A stretch of DNA of 24,845 bases, from the NCBI GenBank assembly GCA_005884745.1, contig VAZU01000027.1, positions 1-24,845 of the forward strand, written 5' to 3'. This DNA is from Alphaproteobacteria bacterium. GTDB taxonomy: Bacteria; Pseudomonadota; Alphaproteobacteria; Rhizobiales; Xanthobacteraceae. Shown one piece after another: positions 13,269-20,068 of this stretch. The notes below the pieces were generated by a model. The model saw only the letters and a list, made by a program, of their open reading frames with translations. It had not been told where the DNA came from and did not search any database. The translations under genes and the position numbers were made by a program. Positions within the stretch are counted from its first letter, which is position 1. Every line of letters begins with the position of its first letter.

Positions 13269-14426
13269 ATGCTCGACCCTCGGACCATCTGGTCGCAAAC
13301 GCAATCGATTCTGGCGTGGGCGCCCGGCTGGCTTGCCGGAATCCTGATCTTGGTTGTTGCCGTAGTGGCGGCGCTGCTGGCGCATCTGGTGCTGATCGGG
13401 ATCGCGCGCCGCATTGTGGGGACGCGTGGCTCCTTCCTCGCGGCGCTGGTGGTGCGCACTCGCGCGGCGACCCGGCTTGCGCTCCTCGTGTTCGTGGTGA
13501 GCGCCGCGTTGCAGGTGGCGCCGTTCGACCCGGCCGTTCGCGCCGCGATCGGCCATGTGCTGGTGGTCGCCTTCATCCTGCTGGTCGGCTGGTTCGCGAT
13601 CATCGCCGTGCATCTCGCCGCGGAAACCTATCTGCGGCGCTTCCAGCTGGACACCGCGGACAACCTGCTGGCCCGCCAGCACGTCACCCAGGTACGCATC
13701 CTGCAGCGCTCGGCCGATACTCTGGTCATCGTGATCACGCTCGCGGCCGCGCTGGTGACGTTCGAGTCGGTCCGCCAGTACGGCGTCAGCCTGTTCGCGT
13801 CGGCGGGCGTGGTCGGGCTCGCGGTCGGGCTCGCCGCCCGGCCGGTGCTGAGCAATCTGATCGCCGGCGTGCAGATCGCCATGACCCAGCCGATCCGGCT
13901 CGAGGACGCCGTCATCGTCGAGAACGAATTCGGCTGGATCGAGGAGATCGCCGCCGCCTATGTGGTGATCCGCATCTGGGACCAGCGCCGCCTGATCGTG
14001 CCGCTGAGCTATTTCATCGAAAATCCGTTCCAGAATTGGACGCGGCAAAACCCGGAGCTGATCGGTACCGTCGACCTCTATCTCGACTATGCGGCGCCGG
14101 TCGACCGCATCCGGGAAAAGCTCGACGAGATCGTGTCGCTATCGCCGCTCTGGGACCGCCGCGTCGCCAAACTGCAGGTCGCCGACGCCAAGGAGACGAC
14201 GATCCTGGTGCGGGCTCTCGTCAGCGCGAAAAACGCCGGCGCGCTCGGGGATCTGCGCAACGAGGTTCGCGAGAAGCTGCTGTCGTTTCTGCGCGACGAA
14301 CAACCCGAGGCTCTGCCGCGCCATCGCGCCGAGGTGGCCTTGAGCGCGTCGGCGCGCGCCGCAATGCAAGCGGCCGCGCCGGATGCCTCCGCTGCGAGAA
14401 CAACCAAGCGGCTCGCCGGCGAGTGA
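13269..14426 (+). CDS. MscS-family mechanosensitive ion channel
   Basis: 385-residue inner-membrane protein. Four to five hydrophobic helices (residues 18-185) are followed by the MscS pore segment, ASAGVVGLAVGLAARPVLSNLIAGVQIAMTQPIRLEDAVIVENEFGWIEEI, and a soluble vestibule (220-350, with RRLIVPLSYFIENPFQNWTR). These channels open under membrane tension to release solutes during hypo-osmotic shock. The ATG at 13269 follows a GGGAG element. The gene converges on the oxidase subunit I gene. Its stop (14424-14426) lies only 9 bases from the ancestral ctaD stop, but the frameshifted ctaD frame now runs antisense through the last 340 bases of mscS. Confidence 0.93.
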   Translation: MLDPRTIWSQTQSILAWAPGWLAGILILVVAVVAALLAHLVLIGIARRIVGTRGSFLAALVVRTRAATRLALLVFVVSAALQVAPFDPAVRAAIGHVLVVAFILLVGWFAIIAVHLAAETYLRRFQLDTADNLLARQHVTQVRILQRSADTLVIVITLAAALVTFESVRQYGVSLFASAGVVGLAVGLAARPVLSNLIAGVQIAMTQPIRLEDAVIVENEFGWIEEIAAAYVVIRIWDQRRLIVPLSYFIENPFQNWTRQNPELIGTVDLYLDYAAPVDRIREKLDEIVSLSPLWDRRVAKLQVADAKETTILVRALVSAKNAGALGDLRNEVREKLLSFLRDEQPEALPRHRAEVALSASARAAMQAAAPDASAARTTKRLAGE

Positions 14427-16009
14427 TGCTCGGCCTCAGGCTGCCCGCTTCTCGATGCGCGGCAGGGTCTCGAACTGATGGAACGGCGGGGGCGAGGGCT
14501 GGCGCCGGCGCTCTGCTTGCGCGCGAAGGCGAGCGCCATGTTGACGAGAAACACCATCAAGCCGGCGATGGAGATATAGGCGCCGATCGAGGAGATGTAG
14601 TTCCAGTCGGCGAATGCGTCGGGATAGTCGACGACGCGGCGCGGCATGCCGGCGAGCCCGAGGAAATGCTGCGGAAAGAACGTGACGTTGACGCCGACGA
14701 ACGTGATCCAGAAATGCAGCTTGCCGAGCGTTTCGTCATATCGGTAGCCGGTCATTTTCGGGAACCAATAGTACCAGCCGGCGAAGATCGCGAACACGGC
14801 GCCGAGCGAGAGCACGTAATGGAAATGCGCCACCACGTAGTAGGTGTCCTGCAGCAGGCGGTCGACGCCGGGATTCGCCAGCACCACGCCGGTGACGCCG
14901 CCGATGGTGAACAGGAAAATGAAGCCGACCGCCCACAGCATCGGGGTCTTGAACTCGACCGAGCCGCGCCACATGGTGGCGATCCATGAGAACACCTTGA
15001 TGCCGGTCGGGACCGCGATGACCATGCTGGCGACCGCGAAATACGCCTGCGTCGAGGTCGAGAGGCCGACCGTGTACATATGGTGCGCCCACACCACCAT
15101 GCCGATCGCGCCGATGGCGAGGATCGCATAGACCATGCCGAGATAGCCGAACACCGGCTTGCGGCTGAAGGTCGCCACCACCTGGCTGATGATGCCGAAG
15201 CCGGGCAGGATCATCACGTATACTTCGGGGTGGCCGAAGAACCAGAACAAATGTTGGAACAGCAGCGGATCGCCGCCGCCTTCCGGGCTGAAGAAGGTCG
15301 TGCCGAAATTGCGGTCGGTCAGCAGCATGGTGATGGCGCCGGCGAGCACGGGCAGCACCAGCAGCAGCAGGCCCGCGGTGACCAGGATCGACCAGACGAA
15401 CAGCGGCATCTTGTGCAGGGTCATGCCCGGCGTGCGCATGTTGAGGATGGTGGTGATGAAATTGATCGCGCCGAGGATCGAGGAAGCGCCGGCGAGATGG
15501 ATCGACAGGATGGCGAAATCCACCGCCGGTCCCGGGTGCCCGGTCGTCGACAGCGGGGCATAGAGCGTCCATCCGGTTCCGGCGCCGTTGGCCCCGGGCT
15601 CCCCCTCGAAGAACATCGAGGCGAGCAGCAGCGTGAACGCCGCGGGCAGCAGCCAGAACGAGATGTTGTTCATGCGCGGGAAAGCCATGTCCGGCGCGCC
15701 GATCAAGAGCGGCACCATCCAGTTGCCGAAGCCGCCGATCATCGCCGGCATGATCACGAAGAAGATCATGGTCAGGCCGTGCGCGGTCACCAGCACGTCG
15801 TAGGTGTGCGGGTTGGAGAAGATCTGCAGCCCGGGCTCCTGCAGCTCGGCGCGGATCACCACCGAGAACGCCGCCGCGAGTAGCCCCGCGCACAGCGCGA
15901 AGCAGAGGTACATCGTTCCGATGTCCTTGTGGTTGGTGGAATAAACGTATCGGCGCCAACCGGTCGGATGATCGGGATGGGGGTCGTGGACGGCCGATAT
16001 CGTCGACAT
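14087..16009 (-). CDS. ctaD: Orphan aa3-type cytochrome c oxidase subunit I with damaged 3' end
   Basis: The heme-copper oxidase core is complete up to about residue 500: TNHKDIGTMY, the D-channel segment NWMVPLLIGAPDMAFPRMNN, the CuB/heme ligands in GHPEVYVMILPGFG (His-Tyr pair and the Glu), WAHHMY, the K-channel Lys in VPTGIKVFSW and the heme ligands in VVAHFHYVLSLG. It would reduce oxygen using cytochrome c electrons. After ARKQSAGA, the expected linker (a TLEW-containing stretch) is missing and the frame shifts. The usual end, SPPPFHQFETLPRIEKRAA, is still encoded in another frame at 14495-14436. The open frame therefore runs on antisense through mscS to a stop at 14087, giving 640 residues with about 130 nonsense residues. 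No other oxidase subunit gene is nearby. The ATG at 16009 fits family length. Confidence 0.9.
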   Translation of the reverse strand: MSTISAVHDPHPDHPTGWRRYVYSTNHKDIGTMYLCFALCAGLLAAAFSVVIRAELQEPGLQIFSNPHTYDVLVTAHGLTMIFFVIMPAMIGGFGNWMVPLLIGAPDMAFPRMNNISFWLLPAAFTLLLASMFFEGEPGANGAGTGWTLYAPLSTTGHPGPAVDFAILSIHLAGASSILGAINFITTILNMRTPGMTLHKMPLFVWSILVTAGLLLLVLPVLAGAITMLLTDRNFGTTFFSPEGGGDPLLFQHLFWFFGHPEVYVMILPGFGIISQVVATFSRKPVFGYLGMVYAILAIGAIGMVVWAHHMYTVGLSTSTQAYFAVASMVIAVPTGIKVFSWIATMWRGSVEFKTPMLWAVGFIFLFTIGGVTGVVLANPGVDRLLQDTYYVVAHFHYVLSLGAVFAIFAGWYYWFPKMTGYRYDETLGKLHFWITFVGVNVTFFPQHFLGLAGMPRRVVDYPDAFADWNYISSIGAYISIAGLMVFLVNMALAFARKQSAGASPRPRRSISSRPCRASRSGQPEAEHHSPASRLVVLAAEASGAAACIAARADALKATSARWRGRASGCSSRRNDSSFSRTSLRRSPSAPAFFALTRARTRIVVSLASATCSLATRRSQSGDSDTISSSFSRMRSTGAA

Positions 16010-16050
16010 GGGCGCGCTTGGATTGCGGTGGGAGGCTTCGCGCTGGAGCA

Positions 16051-16075
16051 ATCGATCGCCCCGCGGCATGGTTCC
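16051..16075 (-). promoter_or_regulatory. Weak EcfG-like box upstream of ctaD
   Basis: Minus-strand GGAAC (16075-16071), 16 bases, CGAT (16054-16051). The -10 has one mismatch, at the otherwise conserved T. Transcription would start about 35 bases before the ctaD ATG. Confidence 0.3.
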
Positions 16076-16169
16076 GGGCCGCAGCTGCGGCGAAAAGCTT
16101 CCGCCGGGCGGCCGCCTGCATTCCGGGCCGATACCGGCGCTCGTGCTCACCGTGCGGCACAAGCACGCG

Positions 16170-16194
16170 GGAACCGAGGCGGCTGTTCGGCGTT
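16170..16194 (+). promoter_or_regulatory. EcfG-type promoter for the 16252 gene
   Basis: GGAAC (16170-16174), 16 bases, CGTT (16191-16194): a perfect match, with a leader of about 50 nt before a strong AAGGAGGAG ribosome binding site. Confidence 0.8.
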
Positions 16195-16251
16195 GCGAAT
16201 CTCACCGCAATTGCCCCGACAGCTGGGGCTCATGTGAAGGAGGAGATTACG

Positions 16252-16575
16252 ATGCGATATCGGGTTTACAGCGGCCCGCGCGGCTCGGAATCCGCGTCTC
16301 CACTCGAGAAGGACCGCTGGCTGTTCAAGGAATATGCCGCATTGGATGACGCGCTCGGCTGGGCGCAGCACGTCCACGATCACGGCGGCGTCGCGCTGCT
16401 GATCGAGGGCGACGACGGCACGATCTTGACCGCACCATCCGGTTCACTTCGATCCCGATCGTGCCGCGGATCGGCGCTCGATCGTTGCGCGGGAGCTTGC
16501 ACCGCGCCGCACGCTAGAGGTTGCACGCCGTGGCCGGCGCCTGCCCATATCTTTCCCTGTCATTCCTGGGCGTAG
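16252..16575 (+). CDS. Small conserved hypothetical protein, GSR-controlled
   Basis: 107-residue protein. Residues 1-62 (MRYRVYSGPRGSESASPLEKDRWLFKEYAALDDALGWAQHVHDHGGVALLIEGDDGTIL) match a short soluble protein type I associate with Bradyrhizobium-like genomes; its function is unknown. The last 45 residues (Ser/Arg/Cys-rich, from APSGSLRSRS on) look unlike coding sequence of this family, so the 3' end may have been altered by a frameshift; the usual protein is about 65-75 residues. The 3' end overlaps the convergent gene at 16560 by 16 bases. The ATG at 16252 has an excellent ribosome binding site, and a perfect EcfG-type promoter precedes it. Confidence 0.72.
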   Translation: MRYRVYSGPRGSESASPLEKDRWLFKEYAALDDALGWAQHVHDHGGVALLIEGDDGTILTAPSGSLRSRSCRGSALDRCAGACTAPHARGCTPWPAPAHIFPCHSWA

Positions 16576-16934
16576 GCCATCGTGGAGAGCAGGGCGATCT
16601 CGGCTTTGCGCGAATCGAGCCTGGTGTGCTGCACCACGATAGGGACGTCCGATTCGAACACCGAGGCATAGTCGGTGTCGCGCGGGACCGGTCGCGGATC
16701 CTCCAGATCGTTGAAGCGCAGATGCAGCGTGCGCCGCGCCGCAACCGTCAGTCGGTAGGGTCCGACCGGTTCGCGGTCCTGGAAGAACAGCATGACGGAG
16801 ATGTGAGCATCGCGGTCGCCCGCGTTGAGGATGCACGCGGTCTCGTGCGAGATGAGCGCGCGATCCGAGAACGAACTTTCCGACGGGATGTAGCCTTCCG
16901 CAATGGCCCAGCGTCGGCGGCCGATTTCGCTCAT
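16560..16934 (-). CDS. Sensory rhodopsin transducer-like protein (ASRT family)
   Basis: 124-residue soluble beta-rich protein matching the Anabaena sensory rhodopsin transducer family along its length: GRRRWAIAEGYIPSESSFSDRALISHETACILNAGDRDAHISVMLFFQDREPVGPYRLTVAARRTLHLRFNDLEDPRPVPRDTDYASVFESDVPIVVQHTRLDSRKAEIALLSTMAYA. In Anabaena this protein forms a tetramer that interacts with sensory rhodopsin. Many bacteria carry homologues without a rhodopsin, where the role is unknown and sugar-ligand or DNA binding has been suggested. No retinal protein lies in this window. The ATG at 16934 (after a TGAGG element) is favoured over an upstream in-frame start. It lies next to the glucose dehydrogenase gene, in divergent orientation. 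Confidence 0.88.
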   Translation of the reverse strand: MSEIGRRRWAIAEGYIPSESSFSDRALISHETACILNAGDRDAHISVMLFFQDREPVGPYRLTVAARRTLHLRFNDLEDPRPVPRDTDYASVFESDVPIVVQHTRLDSRKAEIALLSTMAYAQE

Positions 16935-17002
16935 GGGATACCTCAGGATCTCTCCGGCGCATCGTGCGCCGGCCGAGCCGCGCATCCATTCGCAGCCTCC
17001 GG

Positions 17003-17029
17003 ATGGACTGCATGGACTGCATGGACTGC
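17003..17029 (+). repeat. Three tandem copies of a 9-bp unit
   Basis: ATGGACTGC is repeated three times without interruption at 17003-17011, 17012-17020 and 17021-17029. It lies in the divergent intergenic region between the ASRT-like gene and the dehydrogenase gene. Confidence 0.9.
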
Positions 17030-17082
17030 CGGTCCGGCGGCAACGAAACAGGCGAGGAATGCGGCCCCGTGACTATTACCCT

Positions 17083-17107
17083 GGAACCTCCCGAGGGTTC
17101 CCGCGTA
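17083..17107 (+). promoter_or_regulatory. Probable EcfG-type promoter for the dehydrogenase-GH15 operon
   Basis: GGAAC (17083-17087), 16 bases, CGTA (17104-17107): one mismatch in the -10. The -35 is the left arm of a hyphenated palindrome (GGAACC, 7 bases, GGTTCC; 17083-17101) that could also bind a dimeric regulator. Confidence 0.5.
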
Positions 17108-17143
17108 GATAGGACGGGAGGCGATTGCACTCATCCGGTGCTC

Positions 17144-18193
17144 ATGCGCGCAATCACCGTCCGGCCCGGCAAGGCGAATTCGGCACAATTGGAAGAGGTT
17201 GCGGAGCCGCCGCTCTCGGACGGCGCCCTGCTGATTCGCGCACGCGCGCTCGGCGTCTGCGGCACCGACCACGAAATCGTCTCGGGCGAGTACGGCTGGG
17301 CCCCCGCCGGCGAGGAGCGGCTGGTGCTGGGCCACGAGTCGCTCGGCACGGTCGAGCGGGCGCCGGACGGGTGCGGCTTTGCGATCGGCGATCTCGTGGT
17401 CGGCATCGTGCGCCGGCCGGATCCGGTTCCGTGCCCGGCCTGTGCGGCGGGTGAATGGGACATGTGCCGCAACGGCCGCTACACCGAGCGCGGCATCAAG
17501 CAGCGCCACGGCTACGGCGGCGAGCGCTACCGGCTCGAGCCGGAGTTCGCCGTCAAGGTGGATCCGGCGCTCGGATTACTCGGCGTTTTGCTCGAGCCCG
17601 CCAGCATTCTGGCGAAGGCATGGGATCAGACCGAGCGCATCGGCCATCGCACCGGAACCTGGCGGCCGCGCATCCTGCTGGTCACGGGCGCAGGCCCGAT
17701 CGGGCTGCTGGCCGCGCTGTTCGGCGTGCAACGCGGGCTCGAGGTCCACGTGCTCGATCGCGTCAGCGAGGGTAGCAAGCCCGGGCTCGTGCGGGCGCTC
17801 GGGGCGATCTATCATGCCGGCGAATTGCAATCGATCGATGGATTGGCGCCCGACATCATCATGGAATGCACTGGCGCGCCGAGTCTGGTCTCCGCCGTGC
17901 TGGGCCGTTCGGCCTGCTGCGGCGTGGTGTGCCTGACCGGTGTTTCCGCCGGCGGCGGATTGCTCGAGCTCGACACCGGCGGGCTCAATCGCACCATGGT
18001 GCTGCAGAACCATGCGGTGTTCGGGACGGTGAACGCCAACCGCGCGCATTATCGCACCGCGGCGGACGCGCTGGCCAAGGCCGATCGCGGCTGGCTCGAA
18101 GGATTGATTTCTCGCCGCGTGCCGCTCGAGCGCTGGCATGAGGCTCTCGAGCGCCGGCCCGACGACATCAAGGTCGTGGTCGAGTTCGCCTGA
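17144..18193 (+). CDS. Zinc-dependent glucose 1-dehydrogenase (MDR family)
   Basis: 349-residue medium-chain dehydrogenase of the glucose dehydrogenase subfamily, expected to oxidise glucose to gluconolactone with NAD(P)+. Catalytic zinc ligands are C39 (GVCGTDHE) and H64/E65 (GHESLGTV). A structural-zinc-like region has C97, C100 and C108 (VPCPACAAGEWDMCRNGRYTERGI), typical of this subfamily. The Rossmann motif is VTGAGPIGLLAALFGV. A C-terminal glucose-dehydrogenase-type domain ends with RWHEALERRPDDIKVVVEFA. The ATG at 17144 has only a weak ribosome binding site but fits family length. It ends 9 bases before the GH15 gene, so the two should be co-transcribed and could convert trehalose or glucan to glucose and then to gluconate. 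Confidence 0.87.
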   Translation: MRAITVRPGKANSAQLEEVAEPPLSDGALLIRARALGVCGTDHEIVSGEYGWAPAGEERLVLGHESLGTVERAPDGCGFAIGDLVVGIVRRPDPVPCPACAAGEWDMCRNGRYTERGIKQRHGYGGERYRLEPEFAVKVDPALGLLGVLLEPASILAKAWDQTERIGHRTGTWRPRILLVTGAGPIGLLAALFGVQRGLEVHVLDRVSEGSKPGLVRALGAIYHAGELQSIDGLAPDIIMECTGAPSLVSAVLGRSACCGVVCLTGVSAGGGLLELDTGGLNRTMVLQNHAVFGTVNANRAHYRTAADALAKADRGWLEGLISRRVPLERWHEALERRPDDIKVVVEFA

Positions 18194-18202
18194 AAGCACA
18201 CC

Positions 18203-20029
18203 ATGCCGTCGCGGATCGAAGATTATGCCTTGGTCGGCGATTGTGAGACGGCGGCGCTGATTGGGCGCGACGGCTCGGTCGATTGGCTGTGCTGGCCTCG
18301 CTTCGATTCCGACGCGTGTTTTGCCGCGCTGCTCGGCTCGCGCGACAACGGCCGTTGGCTGCTGCGGCCCATGCAGGATGCCGCGCGCGTGAGCCGGCGC
18401 TACCGGCCGGGCACGCTGATTCTCGAGACCCGTTTCGAGACCGAGGAGGGCGCGGCCACTATCATCGATTTCATGCCGGTGCGGCGCGACCATTCGCATC
18501 TGGTGCGGATCGTCAGGGGCGAGCGCGGACGCGTTGCCATGCGGTTCGAGCTGGTGCTCCGGTTCGACTACGGCAGCATCGTTCCGTGGGTCACGCGGCT
18601 CGAAGCGCGAACGCTGCGCGCCATTGCCGGACCCGACATGGTGCTGCTGCGCAGCGCGGTGGACGTACGCGGCGAGGATTTCATGACCGTGGCCGAGTTC
18701 ACCGTCGGGTCCGGCGAGACCCTGCCGTTCACGTTGACCTACGCGCCCTCGCATCTGCCGCCCCCGGCGGCGTTCGATGCGGCCTCGGCGCTCGAGCACA
18801 CCGAAACCTTCTGGACGGAATGGTGCCGGAAGGGCCGCGTCACCGGCCCGCTGTCCGAGACCGTCAACCGGTCCCTGATCACGCTCAAGGCACTCACCTA
18901 TGCGTCGACCGGCGGGACGGTCGCGGCCGCCACGACCTCGCTACCGGAGCATCTCGGCGGCGAGCGCAATTGGGACTACCGCTTCTGCTGGCTGCGCGAC
19001 GCCACGCTGACCCTGCTCGCGTTCATGAATGCCGGTTATTACGAGGAGGCGGAGGCGTGGCGCGAGTGGCTGTTGCGCGCGGTCGCCGGCAGCCCCGACC
19101 AGGTCCAGGCCATGTATGGCATCGGCGGCGAGCGGCGGCTCATGGAATGGATCGTGCCGTGGTTGCCCGGCTACGAGGGCGCCAAGCCGGTCCGCATCGG
19201 CAACGAGGCGCACACGCAGCTGCAGCTCGACGTCTACGGCGAAGTCGTCGACGCGCTGCATCATGCGCGGATCGGCCGCTTGGGCGCGACCCGTTCCGGC
19301 TGGGAATTGCAGCAGGCGCTGCTGGCGCATCTGGAAACGATCTGGCGCGAGCCGGACCAGAGCATCTGGGAGGTGCGCTCGGGCCGGCAGCCATTCACCT
19401 ATTCGAAGATCATGGCCTGGGTCGCATTCGATCGCGCGGTCAAGAGCGCGGAGTGTTTTCAGCTCGAAGGCCCGATCGATCGCTGGCGCGCCTTGCGTGC
19501 GCAGATCCACGAGGATGTCTGCCGAAACGGCTTCGACCGCGACATCGGCAGCTTCGTCCAGAGCTACGGCACCCGCAATCTCGACGCGACCTTGTTGCTC
19601 ATCCCCGCGCTCGGCTTCCTGCCGGCGGAGGATCCGCGCGTGCGCGGCACCATTGCGGCGATCGAACGCACGCTCCTGGTGGACGGCTTGGTGCTGCGCT
19701 ACGACACCGGCAAGACCGAGGACGGGCTGCCGCCGGGCGAAGGCGCGTTCCTGGCATGCAGCTTCTGGCTGGTCGACGCCTACGCGCTCACCGGGCGGGT
19801 CGAAGAGGCACGGCGGATGTTCGAACGGCTGGTGGGGCTCGCCAACGACGTCGGACTCCTGAGCGAGGAATACGATTTGCGGGAACAGCGCCTGGTCGGC
19901 AATTTTCCCCAGGCGTTCTCGCACCTGGCGCTGGTCAACAGCGCGCTGTGCTTGAGCCGGCGGCAAAGCCCGCGCGCGCCCGGCGCGGGGGAGCCGGCGC
20001 CAGCCGGCGATCGCGCCGGGCGGTCGTGA
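18203..20029 (+). CDS. Glycoside hydrolase family 15 protein (trehalase/glucoamylase-like), copy 1
   Basis: 608-residue cytoplasmic GH15 enzyme with no signal peptide. An N-terminal beta-sandwich domain begins IEDYALVGDCETAALIGRDGSVDWLCWPRFDSDACFAALLG. An (alpha/alpha)6 catalytic domain contains NWDYRFCWLRDATLTLLAF (residues 256-274), IWEVRSGRQPFTYSKIMAWVAFDRA and GLLSEEYDLREQRLVGNFPQAFSHLALVNSA near the end. Bacterial proteins of this length and layout include GH15 trehalases and glucoamylases; trehalase is favoured here by the nearby otsB, but the substrate cannot be read from sequence. It follows the glucose dehydrogenase by 9 bases. It converges with a second, divergent GH15 gene. Confidence 0.9.
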   Translation: MPSRIEDYALVGDCETAALIGRDGSVDWLCWPRFDSDACFAALLGSRDNGRWLLRPMQDAARVSRRYRPGTLILETRFETEEGAATIIDFMPVRRDHSHLVRIVRGERGRVAMRFELVLRFDYGSIVPWVTRLEARTLRAIAGPDMVLLRSAVDVRGEDFMTVAEFTVGSGETLPFTLTYAPSHLPPPAAFDAASALEHTETFWTEWCRKGRVTGPLSETVNRSLITLKALTYASTGGTVAAATTSLPEHLGGERNWDYRFCWLRDATLTLLAFMNAGYYEEAEAWREWLLRAVAGSPDQVQAMYGIGGERRLMEWIVPWLPGYEGAKPVRIGNEAHTQLQLDVYGEVVDALHHARIGRLGATRSGWELQQALLAHLETIWREPDQSIWEVRSGRQPFTYSKIMAWVAFDRAVKSAECFQLEGPIDRWRALRAQIHEDVCRNGFDRDIGSFVQSYGTRNLDATLLLIPALGFLPAEDPRVRGTIAAIERTLLVDGLVLRYDTGKTEDGLPPGEGAFLACSFWLVDAYALTGRVEEARRMFERLVGLANDVGLLSEEYDLREQRLVGNFPQAFSHLALVNSALCLSRRQSPRAPGAGEPAPAGDRAGRS

Positions 20030-20068
20030 AGGCGCTCGAGCCGAATCGGCGACGCGGTTCGCCGCGAT

